From positions 21,398,052 through 21,462,051 of the forward strand of contig CM070916.1 in assembly GCA_036417435.1 (NCBI GenBank): a DNA stretch of 64,000 nt, read 5' to 3'. Positions 12,701 through 24,311 of this stretch are shown in pieces. Numbering within the stretch: position 1 is the first letter of the stretch; the number at the start of each line of letters is the position of its first letter. The DNA is from Inia geoffrensis (lineage: Eukaryota > Chordata > Mammalia > Artiodactyla > Iniidae). The position numbers and the translations under genes are program-made. Below the pieces are notes generated by a model. It had not been told where the DNA came from, made no database searches, and worked only from the letters and a program-made list of their open reading frames with translations.

Positions 12701-12924
12701 AAATTCGGGGAATAGTTTGGAAAGGGTTCTTCAAAGATTATAATCAATAACAATTAGTAATTATTGAAGAAATATCAAGGAACTTGTCAGATTTTCAGTT
12801 ATGATTGGGTAGCGTAATTTCATATTTTACCTAGTCTATTATATACAATAGATTTAGTCTATTACAGTAAGTATCTCTTTATTTTCTGTTATACTTACTT
12901 ATGTACAAGTTCTGTTTTACCTGC

Positions 12925-13065
12925 GAGTTGTAAGATCCTAGAAGACAATGATGGACAGTACTAATTTATTTCCAAATCTTCAGAGCATGTGGGATACCAC
13001 CTTACAAATAGGAGATGCTTACTAGCTTTAGTTGAATGAATGAATAAATAAATAAATAGTTGTTG
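12925..13065 (+). mobile_element. LINE-2 3' terminus
   Basis: Typical L2 end: TTGTAAGATCCTAGAAGACAATG, a cut-down CAGAGCATGTGG block, ATAGGAGATGCTTACTAG, then TTGAATGAATGAATAAATAAATAAAT. Confidence 0.6.
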
Positions 13066-13916
13066 TTAAAATATAATACTAAGTTTGTGTGGAATCTTTA
13101 AGCAGAGTTAAAAGGACTAAATCTTCAGACATTATCACTGTGAGGAAGTAGGAGGAGGGGAAAGAGCCCACCAAGAAGGGTAGTTAAAGAGATGGAAGGA
13201 GAAACAGGATCCAATGAAGCCTTGAATTCTCAGTAAGATGTGACTTTCACAAAGATTGCTTTCTGTCCAAGTTTATAAAGCTGCACTTGTTCCAGGCTTT
13301 ATATTTCAACTTTCTGAAGTTAGCAACAAATAGTTCTTTAATAATAACTAAAATGTATAATGTCTGTTATTTTATTGGAAGGATGATAAATGATCAGCAC
13401 TGTGAAATCAGCATGGACTTTGAATGCATATGGAAGAAAGTAAAGAATTTTCCTTGAATTGATATAGTTAATTCCTTTCTAAGAAAAATTAATGTCTTCT
13501 ACTTATGTAATATTGATAGGAAGATACAATTTGTTAGAAATTCATCCAAAAGCTAAGAAGAGTTTTTTTTTTTTTTAAGACTTCTTGGTCTAGCAGTCAA
13601 AATGCACTTTTAGTTCTGTGAGGAATTTGTATTATTTATATTTGTGAGGAAACAAGACTTAAAATATATCCATAGTGATTTTACCACATGTAAAATATGG
13701 TGCTAACGAAAGACTTTAAAAATCAAAAACTTATGTACCCCAAACAAAATATTTGAAAAAATATTTGTTTTATGTTTTAGAAAATATAAATCATATTTAT
13801 ATTACTCTTATATTTGCTGTTGCATAATAACAACATATGAATGTGTGTAGGTGTATGTGTGGTGAGGCGGGTGGATCAGAATAATTTAAATATGATAACT
13901 TAGAACAGTTCTTTAC
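13066..13916. other. Unique DNA
   Basis: No gene or clear repeat recognised. Confidence 0.45.
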
Positions 13917-14071
13917 CCCCTCCATCCCTCCCTCTCCTTCTGTCCCTTCCTTCCTTCCTTCCTTTCCTTCTTTCTCTTTCTTTCTTTCCTTTTCTCTTTG
14001 TTTCTTTTTTCTTTCTTTCTTTTCTCTCTCTCTCTCTCTCTCTCGTTCCCCCTCCCTCTTTCCTTCCTTCC
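13917..14071. repeat. Long polypyrimidine microsatellite
   Basis: About 155 bases of CCTT, CTTT and CT units. The minus-strand open frame across it is low-complexity lysine/glutamate-rich and not a gene. Confidence 0.95.
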
Positions 14072-14264
14072 AATTAAAGCCATTTAGGGGTAGCATCATT
14101 CTTCTTTTATATCATCTGAAGGTATGAGATATCATCTGAAGGTCCCAACCTGAAGGTTAGAATCCTCAAGCATGTTTATGCTACATGACTTTACCCTTGC
14201 TTGGTCATAGCTAACTAGACCAGGGATGGCAACGGATTGACAAAGCATCAAAAGAGAAGCTGGG

Positions 14265-14474
14265 GGCTTCCCTGGTGGTGCAGTGGTTAAGAGTCCACCT
14301 GCCGATGCAGGGGACACGGGTTCGTGCCCCGGTCCGGGAAGATCCCACATGCCACGGAGCGTCTTGGCCCGTGAGCCATGGCCGCTGAGCCTGCGCGTCC
14401 GGAGCCTGTGCTCCGCGACGGGAGAGGCCACAGCAGTGAGAGGCCTGCGTACCACCAAAAACCCCCCCAAAAAA
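14265..14474 (+). mobile_element. CHR-type SINE with perfect duplication
   Basis: Head GGCTTCCCTGGTGGTGCAGTGG, B-box-like GGTTCGTGCCCCGG, and an A-rich tail broken by a C run (ACCCCCCCAAAAAA). The 16-bp CAAAAGAGAAGCTGGG flanks it exactly at 14249-14264 and 14475-14490. Confidence 0.97.
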
Positions 14475-14490
14475 CAAAAGAGAAGCTGGG

Positions 14491-15029
14491 CAAAACCAAT
14501 CAGGTTTTCTCTCCCAGGAATTTGAATTTGAGACATATAGAGACTAAGTCTATCTGTGGAGATTGGACTTGTAAATTTACATATTTCAGGGGTTCAAGGC
14601 ACTTGCTGGTGGAGTCAGGACAGATTTTGTTTAAGTAAAGAATGAAGACTAGCAGCCTTCTGTTCCTTGTTTCTCTCTCTCAGGAGGCCTGGAAGCATTT
14701 CCTTGCCCTTGAGATTTGCAAGATACCCTGGACCTTCCAACACATTCTCTAGCTAGTTTCAGAGAGATTCTGGCTTTTGAAAACAAACCACCCCTAAGTT
14801 ATAGAACAATACATTTAAGTGAAAAGCACCCCAAAAAATAAGAAGCCAGTGCTATGCAAGTACAGCTACAAAAGATTTAGGGGTCATTACAGATGACATA
14901 AGTCAGGTTCAATGTAGCTAAATCTTCTTTCCTACACTAGTAGCTTTCCTGCCAGGGAACCAATGAATCTCAAAACCTTAGTGTTACTCTTTTTTCTTAT
15001 TCCTCCTGCTCAAACAGTCAACAAGCTCT
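14491..15029. other. Unique DNA
   Basis: No repeat or gene recognised. Confidence 0.45.
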
Positions 15030-15125
15030 ATTATTTTAATTTATAGATGATGAAACTGAAGGCCAGGGAGGGAGGTCATATAGCTCAAGGCCATGGATCT
15101 AGTTTCCAGCAGATCCAGGGTTAGA
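15030..15125 (-). mobile_element. MIR fragment
   Basis: TATAGATGATGAAACTGAAGGCC followed by TATAGCTCAAGG is the reverse-complement MIR core. Confidence 0.55.
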
Positions 15126-15269
15126 TGGCTTAGTTCCAGGATGTGCCCAATAGCCCTTCCTATTATCTCTTTACTTCTGTGCCTATAATGCCATAACAGA
15201 ATAAAAGAGAATGAAAAATTCTGTATAATAGACACATTGAGAAAATCTGTTGTTCTTAAATAGAAGCAA

Positions 15270-16305
15270 TTTGCATACATTTCAGGGTTCAGTCTTTGGC
15301 CTTCTCCATAAACATTCATTAACTACTTGAGCTGATGCAGTCATATGGTTTTAAATATCTTATATATGCTCATGACTCTAAAATTATATTCCCAGCTCTC
15401 ATTTTTCCCTGAGACTCAAGAGTTTTATTTCCCACTGTTTATTTGACATTTCCCCCTGGGTGTTTAATAGTTATCTCAAACTTGACAAGTACAGAGCCAA
15501 ACTCTTGGTTTCTATCCCCTTAACTGCTCTTCCCTTATGTTCCCATTTCTGAATATGGCACCTCCATTCATCAGTCATTCAGACCCAATGCCTGGGAATT
15601 ATCCTTGACCTTCTCTCACATTCCACACATGTCAGTTCTGCCTTCACCTGACCACTTTCCCCCACTCTACCACTCCCACTGAAGTCCAAGCCACCACCAC
15701 TGACTTCTATTGCCTTTGTAGAGTCCATTATCAACACTCCTGCCAGACTAATTTTCTACCCACCCAAATACGACTCATGTGACTTTCCTCCTTATAGTAT
15801 CCCAGTAGTTATCGATCACATGTGGAAAGAAATCCCCAAGTCTGTAAGACCTACATGATGAAGCTCTGATAACCTCTCTGTCCTGGTTTCCTGCCTCCAA
15901 TCATCTCCTCTGATTACTTGCCCATCCACACGGGCCTCCTTGCTCTTCCTCCAACACAGTAAAATTTTTCTTGCCTTGGGTTTTTGTATTTAGGGATTCC
16001 TCTTCCAGGAAGTCTTTCCTCTGTGTTCAAATGTCCCCTCTTCATGTAGCCTTTCTTTGATCTCTCTACCTAGTGTAGCAGTCCTATCCCCTTCACCTTG
16101 ATCTCCTTACACTGTCATTCCTTTCATAGCACTTAATGCTATGTGGCATGAAATTACATATTTTTCATTCATTACTGTTAATCTCTCCTATCAGAATTAA
16201 GCTCCAAAAGACAGAAATAATATTCACTTTGTTCACTGAAGCATCCGCAGAACCTAGAATCACATTTAACATATCACATGTGCTAAATTAATACATATTG
16301 AGCGT
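15270..16305 (+). mobile_element. LINE-2 3' kilobase
   Basis: Long L2 relic in sense orientation: TCATGACTCTAAAATTATATTCCCAGC, TTTGACATTTCCCCCTGGGTG, AGTCCAAGCCACCACCAC, GACTCATGTGACTTTCCTCC, CACGGGCCTCCTTGCTCTTCC, GAATTAAGCTCC and the terminal CACATGTGCTAAATTAATA. It covers the last ~1 kb of the element. No frame is intact. Confidence 0.75.
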
Positions 16306-16758
16306 ATCTAAGCTTTCCAATACATAAAATTATTTATTGTTCTTAAACAGTTTTTCAAAATGTGATTTTGGATTTGAGAAGATGGATAAGAGTTTTCAAA
16401 ACTTGATACTTGGTGTATTTAAAGTGTACAATTTGTTTAATTTGTTTATGGAAACATGTTTAAAGTGTACAATTTGTACATGCTTAAATGTACAAATGTA
16501 CTGTTTAAGGCGTACATCTTGACTATTTCAACACACGTATATGCCTGTGAAACATCCAGGACAGTCAAACAACCAAGACTGAAACTATCCTTCACCCCCC
16601 TCCAAATTTTCCTTAAGCCTCTTTGTAATATCTCCTTTCTGCCCCTCTTTATGCACGTTACCCCATCCCCAGGTAACCACCCATCTCTTCCAGTCACTGC
16701 AGTTTAATTTGCATTTTCTAGAATTTTATATAAATAGAACCGTACAGTGTGTACTTTT

Positions 16759-16983
16759 TTTTTAAATTTATTTTTTATTTATTTATTTTTTTTGTGGTAC
16801 GGGGGCCTCTCACTGTAGCAGCCTCTCCCGTTGTGGAGCACAGGCTCTGGATGCGCAGGCTCTCCGGCTATGGTTCACGGGCCTAGCTGCTCTGCGGCAT
16901 GTGGGATCTTCCCAGACTGGGGCATGAACCCGTGTCCCTGCATCGGCAGGCAGACTCTCAACCACTGCACCACCAGGGAAGCC
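16759..16983 (-). mobile_element. CHR-type SINE inside an old L1
   Basis: T-rich tail, then TGTGGTACGGGGGCCTCTC, ending ACCACCAGGGAAGCC. It is flanked by an imperfect 14-bp duplication at 16745-16758 and 16984-16997 (11 of 14 bases identical, core TGTACT). Confidence 0.92.
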
Positions 16984-17019
16984 CAATATGTACTCTTTGA
17001 ATTGTTGTTTTGTTTTGTT

Positions 17020-17760
17020 TCAGTTCTTATTTTGTTTATTGGGGTTCTCTCTCTTTTCTTCTTGATGAGCCTGGCCAGAAGTTTGTCAATTTTGTTTACC
17101 CTTTCAAAGAACCAACTCTTGGACTTGATTTTTTCTATTGCTTTCTTAACCTATTTTATTTACTTCTTCTCTGATCTTTATTATTTCCTTCCTTCTGCTG
17201 ACTTTAGGTTTTGTTTGTTCTTCTTTTTATAATTCTTTTACATGGTAGTTTAGGTTGTTTATTTGAGAATTTTCTGTTTTTTGAGGAAGGCTTGTATTGC
17301 TATGAACTTCCCTCTAAGAACTGATTTTGCTCCATCCCATAGATTTTGTATTGTTGTGTTTTCATTGCCATTTGTCTCAAGGCATTTTAAAATTTCCTCT
17401 TTGATTTCTTCACTGACCCACTAGTTTTTTTAGTACCATGTTGTTTAGACTCCATGTAATCTTTTTTTCTCATTTCTTTTTCTGTGGTTGATTTCTAGTT
17501 TCATGCCGATTTGGTCAGAAATAAGTTCTATACTCTTAAATTTGTTGAGGCTTGTTTTGTGCCCTAGTATGTGGTCAATCCTAGAGAATGTTCCATGTGT
17601 ACTTGAAAAGTGTAATGTCCTGAGAATATCAAATCTAACTGTTCTACTTTATCATTTAAGATCTCTTCTGCCTTATTGATTTTCTGTTTAGAAGATCTGT
17701 CCACTGATGTGAATGGGGTGTTAAAGTCGCCTACTATTATTGTATTCCTTGTTTTTTTTT
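17020..17760 (-). mobile_element. LINE-1 ORF2 internal fragment
   Basis: Corresponds to the same ORF2 segment as 32506-33270 in the large L1 (TTCTTCTTGATGA, TGGTCAATCCTAGAGAATGTTCCATG, GGGGTGTTAAAGTC). It lacks the 3'UTR and tail expected for a normal L1 copy, and a T run sits on the opposite side (17751-17764). Confidence 0.75.
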
Positions 17761-18755
17761 TTTTAACTCAGAATGATTTTGAGATTCATCCATATTACTG
17801 CATGTATAAACCCTTCCATTTTATTGCTGAGTTCTAGTTCATTGCACATCACTTTGTATCATTGAACCACAATTTGTTTATCCATTCAGCTTTGATGGAC
17901 ATTAGGGTTCTTTCCAATTTTGGTTATTAGATATAAAGTTGCAGAAATGAAAATTCAAGTGAATGTTTTTATGTGAATGTTTTTATATGGATGTATATTT
18001 TCAGTTCTATTTTGTGTGGAATGAGAGGAGTGGAATGCTTTTTCATATGGTAGGGATTAAACTTTATAAGAAATTGACAGCCCATTTTCCAATGTGGTTG
18101 TACTGTTTGTATTCCCACTAGCTGTTCCACATTCTCACCAACATTTGTGATTTTGAGTCCTTTTAGTTTTGGACATTTTAATAGGTGTGTAGTGGAATTT
18201 CATGACTTTAACTTATATTTCTCTAATGACCAGTGATGTTGAGTGTTTTTCATGTGCTGACTTGCTATCCTTATATCTTTTTGGTGAAGCATCCTTTCAA
18301 ATTTTTGCCCATTTTTAAAATTAAGGTATTTTCTTTTTACTGAGTTTTGAGATGTATTTATAAATTATAAATAAAAGTGGTTTGTCTGTAGTTTGCCATT
18401 TTTTCCCAGTATGTGGCTTGAGTTTTTATTCACTTCATATTATCTTTCAAAGAGCAGAAGTTCTTAATTGTGATAATAAATTCTTCTCTATTATGGATTG
18501 TGCTTTTGTTGGCATATATAAGAAGTCTTTGCCTAACCCAAGTTAGAAAGATTTTGTTCTATTTTGTTCTGCTAGCTTTATAGTTTTAGGTTTTATATTT
18601 AGGTCTATAATAAATTTTGAGTTAATTTCTACACATGGTGTAAGGCATAGATTAAAGTTTGCATATGTATATCCAATTCTTCCAGGAACATTTGTTGAAA
18701 ACACTATTTTTTACTTCACTAAATTACGTTTATACCTTTGTTAAAAAATCAGTTG

Positions 18756-18800
18756 ACTGTGTGTGTCAACACACACACACACAAACACACACACACATAT
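18756..18800. repeat. (TG)n/(CA)n inverted microsatellite
   Basis: GTGTGTGTC is followed directly by (AC)n, with one AAAC interruption, so the tract can fold back on itself. Confidence 0.9.
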
Positions 18801-19165
18801 TCTGTTCCTTTTATCTTATTTGTTTACCTTGATGCCAATACCATACACACAATCACTGTCACTTTCTACTAGGTCTTTAAATCAGGTAGCATAAGTACTC
18901 TAACTTCACTCTTCTTCAAAATCGTTTGGGTCTTCTACATCTTTTACTTTTCTGTATTAATTTAGAATCTGCTTGTTAATTTCTACAAAAAACTGCAAGG
19001 ATTTTTATTTGGATTTCATTGAATGTACATATCAATTTAGGAAGAAGTGACTGCTTAATAATACTGTATTTCACAGTCCACAAGCATGCTATATAACTCC
19101 ATTTAAGTCTTCTTCATTTTCTCTGAGGAATGTTTGCAGTTTTCAATGTACAAGGCTTACATACT

Positions 19166-20023
19166 TCGACAGTTTTTAATAATTTGCGAAAGAATATTGT
19201 TTATATTACACCGAAGAAAGTTTAGACTAAAAATTTTATTGTATCATCTTTGCATCTTCCATATCCCCTGCACACACACTTATCATTTTGTTACTTGAAT
19301 TTATTGCATGCTGTCATAATAAAGAATTCCTAAAAACAATTATAACCTGAATATTTATGTAAAAGTATGTTGGAATTACAGAGAAAGGGGGACAATATAA
19401 GTAGTAGAAATGTTAAATAAAAGATAATGACCTGAAGAAATTTTAAGGAGCAGAGATTTAAGATTATCAGAATTTTCAAGTAAGTGCAGTTTTGATTTTA
19501 AAATATATTATTTACTTTGAATTGTGCCTATCATTTTAATCATAATTAGTACTAAAAGGAAGACTGCAAAATTATTTTTATTCATCTTCATGGTCTTACT
19601 AAAAATGATTCAGCAGTTTCCTTGGTGAATTCCAGCCTCATTTCAATAAAAATGGAACAAGAAGATTTTTTCTGACACTTGCAGGATGGCTTGGGGTTCT
19701 GACCAACCATCATTTCAGAACACCAACTCAGAGTAGTAAAACCAGGGCTCCATGCCAAGGATTGTTTAAGATACACTATTTTTCTGTAATAAACTTTGAA
19801 ACTCTAATATTTAAAATAGGAGTCTTTTAATTTTATTATCATTTTTCCTAAAAGATAGAAATACTATTCCACAATTAGTTCATTAAGTTTTAGGCTTTTT
19901 AGCAATTACCAGGAAAATCAAGAATGAATTATTTGGAGGGGTTCTGAGATGATGAAAGTTGGCAAAATTAGGAACTAGTCAAAATTTGAATTTATAAAAC
20001 AAGTATTACATAAAACTAAAAAT
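19166..20023. other. Unique DNA between two L1s
   Basis: No repeat recognised. The open frame at 19588-19776 (minus) has no known motif. Confidence 0.45.
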
Positions 20024-20545
20024 CTATGTCTCCTTTTCATGTTGTTCATTGCTGGTGTACAGAAAGACAATGGATTTTTGTGTGATGATCTTGTACTCTT
20101 CAACTTTGCTGAATTCATTTATTCGCTCCAGCATCCTTCTTGTGGATTCTTTGTGATTTTCTAAGCATAGGATTATATCATCTTCAATAGAGATAGTTTT
20201 TATTTCTCCCTTTTCAATTTGGATGCCTTTTATTTTTCTCATATAATTGCCTTAGCTGGATTTGCAAGTAATGTTCAATAACAGTAGTGAAAGCAGGCAT
20301 AATTGTCTTGTTCCTGACCTTAGAGAAAGGCTTTTACACATTGAATATGATGTTGTGTTATTCTTAATGCTCTTTTTCATATTGAGGAAGTTCCCTTCTA
20401 TTCCTACTTTTCTGAGTAAGTTCATCATAAAAAATATGTTGAATTTGATCAAATTCCTTTTTAACAACAATTAATATCATGTAGATTTTTTCCTTCATTC
20501 TATTTATGTGATATATACATTGAGTCAATTGTATTTTATACACTA
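20024..20545 (-). mobile_element. 5'-inverted segment of a twin-primed LINE-1
   Basis: Reverse complement of L1 ORF2 reverse-transcriptase and following sequence. On the minus strand it encodes a degraded form of the ORF2 stretch ending in [14 protein letters not shown] (20031-20242). The adjoining plus-strand segment continues exactly where this one stops in ORF2, as expected if both belong to one insertion event. Confidence 0.8.
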
Positions 20546-22080
20546 CTAATGAATAATCTAAAAAGAAAAAAAATCCCACTTACAATAGCATCAGGAAGAA
20601 TAAAATACTTAGAAATAAACCTAACCAAGGAGGTGAAAGATTTGTACACTGAAAAGTACAAAACACCGTTGAAAGAAATTAAGAAGACAAAACAAATGGA
20701 AAGACACCTTGTGCTTGTGATTGGAAGATTTAATATTGTTAAGATGTCAGTACTACTCAAAGTGATCTGTGGATTCACTGCAATTCCTATCAATATTCTA
20801 ACAACCGTTTTTTGCAGAACTGGAAAATCCTATCCTCAAAATCATATGGAATTGCAAAGGGTTCTAAATAATCAAAACCATCTTAAAAAAGAAGAGCACA
20901 CTGGGAAGGTTCATACTTCCTGATCTCAAAACACTACAAAGCTACAGCAATCAAAACAGTGTGATAGGCATATTTTAGATATACAGACCAATGAGCTAGA
21001 ATTGTGAGTCCAGAAAAAGAAAAAAAAAAACCTCACATATATGATCAGTTTATTTTTGACAGGAGTGCCAAGTCCTTTCAATGGGGAAAGAACAGTCTCT
21101 TCAACAGATGATGCTGGGAAAACTGGATTTCCACATACAAAACAATGTTGTTGGACACCTACCTGACACATAACAAAAATTAACTCAAAATGGATCAATG
21201 ACCTAAATATAAAATCTAAAACTATAGAACTCTTAGAAGAAAACTTAGGAGAAAATCTTGATGACCTTGAGTTTTGCAATGGATTCTTAAATATGATATC
21301 AAAACAACAGGCAAAAACAACAAAATAAATAAATTGGAATTTAGCAATATTAAATATTTTTGTGCATCAAAGAACATTACCAAGAAGGTAAAGAGACAAC
21401 CTACATATTGGAATAAAATATTGCAAATCATATATCTGCTAAGGTTTTAATATCCAGAATATATAAAGAATACCTACAACTCAACAACAACAAAACACTC
21501 AAATTTAAGAGTGGGAAAAAGACTTGAATAGATATTTCTCCAAAGAAGATATACCAATGGTCAATAAATACATTGAAATCATTAGTTATTATTATTTGTT
21601 GCAGCATTATTCACAATAGCCAAAAACTGGAAATAGTCTAAGTGCCCACTGACAAATGAATGGACTCTTGTGCTATATACATACAGCCCTAAGAATGAAT
21701 GAAGTTTTGATACATGCTACAACATGGATGAAACTTTAAAAATGACTCTCCATGAAATGAACAATACACAGAAGGGCAAATATTATATGGTTCCATTTGT
21801 GTCAAGTATCTAGAACAGGCAAATTTATAGAGACCAAAAGTAGATCAGAGGCTACCAGCGGGTAGAGAGAGTAAAGAATGGGGTGGTTACTGCTAAATGG
21901 TTACAGAGTTCTGGTTGGGGCAATAACAAAGTTTTGGCAAGGTAATAAATAAATAAATAAATAAATAAAATTTAAAAAGTGGTAATGGTAAAACATTATG
22001 AATTAATGCTATTGAATCATATACCTTAAAATATCTAAAATGGAAAATTTTATGTTACATGTTTTACTACAATAAAAAAA
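20546..22080 (+). mobile_element. 3' segment of the twin-primed LINE-1
   Basis: Starts with ORF2 codons for [21 protein letters not shown] (20570 on), continues through GRFNIVKMSVLLK, then the frameshifted ORF2 C-terminus and 3'UTR, and ends near an A-rich tail at 22070-22081. An AAAT microsatellite lies at 21945-21969. Several stops and a gap show the copy is old and inactive. Confidence 0.8.
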
Positions 22081-22082
22081 TC

Positions 22083-22805
22083 ATTTTCCTGGTAGCCTAT
22101 CTTTTAATGAATTAATCACTTAGAATTAAAGTTTTCTTTGTGAGATATTTTTATGCTAAGCTGATTTAGTTACATAGATCCTCCTTTGTGAAATTATGTT
22201 TGACCTAGAAATGTATATGAGACTAATTCTTTTCTAATAACTTACTATAGAAAGATGATCTTTATGGTTACTATCAGCCACTTAATAGGAGTGATTAATA
22301 AAGACAGAACTTTGTGATTACTTAGTAGAACTCATTGTTTTAAAAGTATAAAGTTTTTAAATGAGAGTTTGAGGGCTTTATTAAGGCAGAATAGGGACAT
22401 TCTCAATGTGATAAAAATATAAACAAGGTCTCTTTTATAAAAAAAAATTCCTCCCTTAAACAAATGTTATACAATATTTTTTTCAGTATGTGAACACAGT
22501 ATTTAGAGAAAATGAATTAATCCATTTTATTTTACTATACTAACTATATATATAATTTTTAAATATATGAGAGATTTCATATTCTAGAACTGCATTTTTG
22601 CTAACTGGTTAGTTTGTATATATTTTAGGGTAAACATTTATTTTGTATAAAGTTGGGCAAAATTTGAGTTTCTATAGTTGCTTGATAACAAACTGAGACC
22701 TTTTAAAAGGAAGTTTTGTGTGATATGACTTGAGGTTGAAACTAAGTCACTCACTAGAAATGCCCACTGGAACCAGTATTATCATGAACACTCCATCCAA
22801 CAATA
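22083..22805. other. Unique AT-rich DNA
   Basis: No gene or repeat recognised. Confidence 0.45.
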
Positions 22806-22969
22806 AAATAACTGAGTGGACATTTTTTCCAAAGAAGACACACACATGGCCAGCAGGCACATGAAAAGGTGTTCACTATCAGTAATTATCAGGGAAATGC
22901 AAATCAAAACCACAATGAGATATCACCTTACACCTGTTAGCATGGCTGTCATCAAAAAGACAAGAAACG

Positions 22970-23185
22970 GGCTACCCTGGTGGTGCAGTGGTTGAGAGTC
23001 CGCCTGCCGATGCAGGGGATACGGGTTCGTGCCCTGGTCCGGGAAGATCCCACATGCCGCGGAGCGGCTGGACCCGTGAGCCATAGCGGCTGAGCCTGCG
23101 AGTCCGGAGCCTGCACTCCACAACGGGAGACGCCACAACAGTGAGAGGCCCGCGTACCGAAAAAAAAAAAAAAAAAAAAAAAAAA
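22970..23185 (+). mobile_element. CHR-type SINE within an L1
   Basis: Head GGCTACCCTGGTGGTGCAGTGG, B-box-like GGGTTCGTGCCCTGG and an A tail of about 27 bases. ACAAGAAACG at 22960-22969 and 23186-23195 is the target-site duplication. Confidence 0.96.
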
Positions 23186-23442
23186 ACAAGAAACGAAAAA
23201 TGCTGGTGAGGATGTGAAGAAAAGGGAACTTTTGGTGAACATATAAATGGCACAGCTACTATGGAAAACAGTATGGATATACCATATGATCTAGCAACTC
23301 TACTTTGGGGTATATATTCAAAGGAAATGAAATAGGAGCCCCAAGAGCTATCTGTACTCCCATGTTCATTGCGGCATCATTCACAAGAGCCAAGATATAG
23401 AATCAACATAACTGTCCATCAATAGATAAAGAAGATGTGTTT

Positions 23443-23480
23443 ATACACACACCACACACACAGACCCACACACACACACC
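23443..23480. repeat. (CA)n microsatellite in L1 sequence
   Basis: Interrupted CA repeat at the position of the L1 sequence that normally reads ATATATACAATGG, so it probably arose by local expansion. Confidence 0.8.
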
Positions 23481-24110
23481 ACTAGAATATTATTCTTCCA
23501 TGAGAAAGAAGGAAGTCCTACTATTTGTGACAATAGGGATGCACTTTGAGGTCATTATGCTAAGTGAAATATTCCAGATAGAGACAAATAATGCATGGTA
23601 TCCCTTTTGTGTAGAATCTAAAACAAACAAACAAACAAAAAGGTCAAAATCAAGAACAGAGAGCAGGAAAGTAGTTGCTAGGGGCTTGGAGGTGTGGGAA
23701 ATAGGGAGAGGTTGGTAAAAGGATATAAATTTTGAGCTATAAGATGAATAAGTTCTGAGGATCTAATGTAAAACATGGTGACTATAGTTGATAACACTGT
23801 ATTGTAAAATTGAAAGTTACTAAGAGAGTAGAACTTAAAATTTCTCACCAAAAATAAGAGAAAATTATAAATATGTGAGGTGATGAATGTGTTAACTACA
23901 TTGGAGGAAACCTTTCACAATGTGTACATCTATCAAATCAAAACTGTGTACATTTTAAATATCTTACAATTTTATTTGTCAATTATACCTTAACAAAGCT
24001 GAAAAAATAGAAAAAGAAAATGCAATTCACATTTACTTAAGCATAGTACTCTTCACTATAACTTGGGTACATTGTATATTTCTAAATAAATGAATTAAAA
24101 GAATATCTCA

Positions 24111-24311
24111 GGGCTTCCCTGGTGGCGCAGTGGTTGAGAGTCCGCCTGCCGATGCAGGGGACACGGGTTCGTGCCCCGGTCCGGGAAGATGCCACATGCC
24201 GCGGAGCGGCTGGGCCCGTGAGCCATGGCCGCTGAGCCTGCGCGTCCGGAGCCTGTGCTCCGCAACGGGAGAGGCCACAACAGTGAGAGGCTCGCATACA
24301 GAAAAAAAAAA
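24111..24311 (+). mobile_element. CHR-type SINE, close to consensus
   Basis: GGGCTTCCCTGGTGGCGCAG, B-box-like GGGTTCGTGCCCCGG and CCGCAACGGGAGAGGCC, then a short A tail. CpGs are well preserved, suggesting a young copy, but no convincing duplication is visible. Confidence 0.95.

Larger units (their letters stand above)
16430..19165 (-). mobile_element. Old LINE-1 (L1M-like) with nested insertions
   Basis: Reverse complement of an old mammalian L1: 3'UTR at 16430-16758 (CCCATCCCCAGGTAACCACCC, AATTTTATATAAATAGAACC) and ORF2 at 17766-19165 (GATTTTGAGATTCATCC, TTTAATAGGTGTGTAGTGG, TTTGCCTAACCCAAG, ATCCAATTCTTCCAGG). A CHR SINE (16759-16983) and a different L1 ORF2 fragment (about 17020-17760) sit between the two parts. 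It is 5'-truncated near 19165. Confidence 0.8.
22806..24020 (+). mobile_element. LINE-1 3' end interrupted by a SINE
   Basis: ORF2 C-terminal sequence (TTCCAAAGAAGACACACACATGGCC, AGGGAAATGCAAATCAAAACC) to 22969, then from 23196 (AAAAATGCTGGTGAGGATGTG) through the 3'UTR to an A-rich end. A CHR SINE separates the halves. Codons are no longer open across either half. Confidence 0.85.

Noticed and set aside
12405..12753. Several open frames of 60-109 codons on both strands
   Set aside because: All lie on a CG-rich CHR SINE, which lacks stop codons by composition. The same false peptides recur at 14.3, 23.0, 24.2, 44.0 and 45.9 kb.
13797..14099. 100-codon Lys/Glu/Arg-rich frame
   Set aside because: Translation of the pyrimidine microsatellite.
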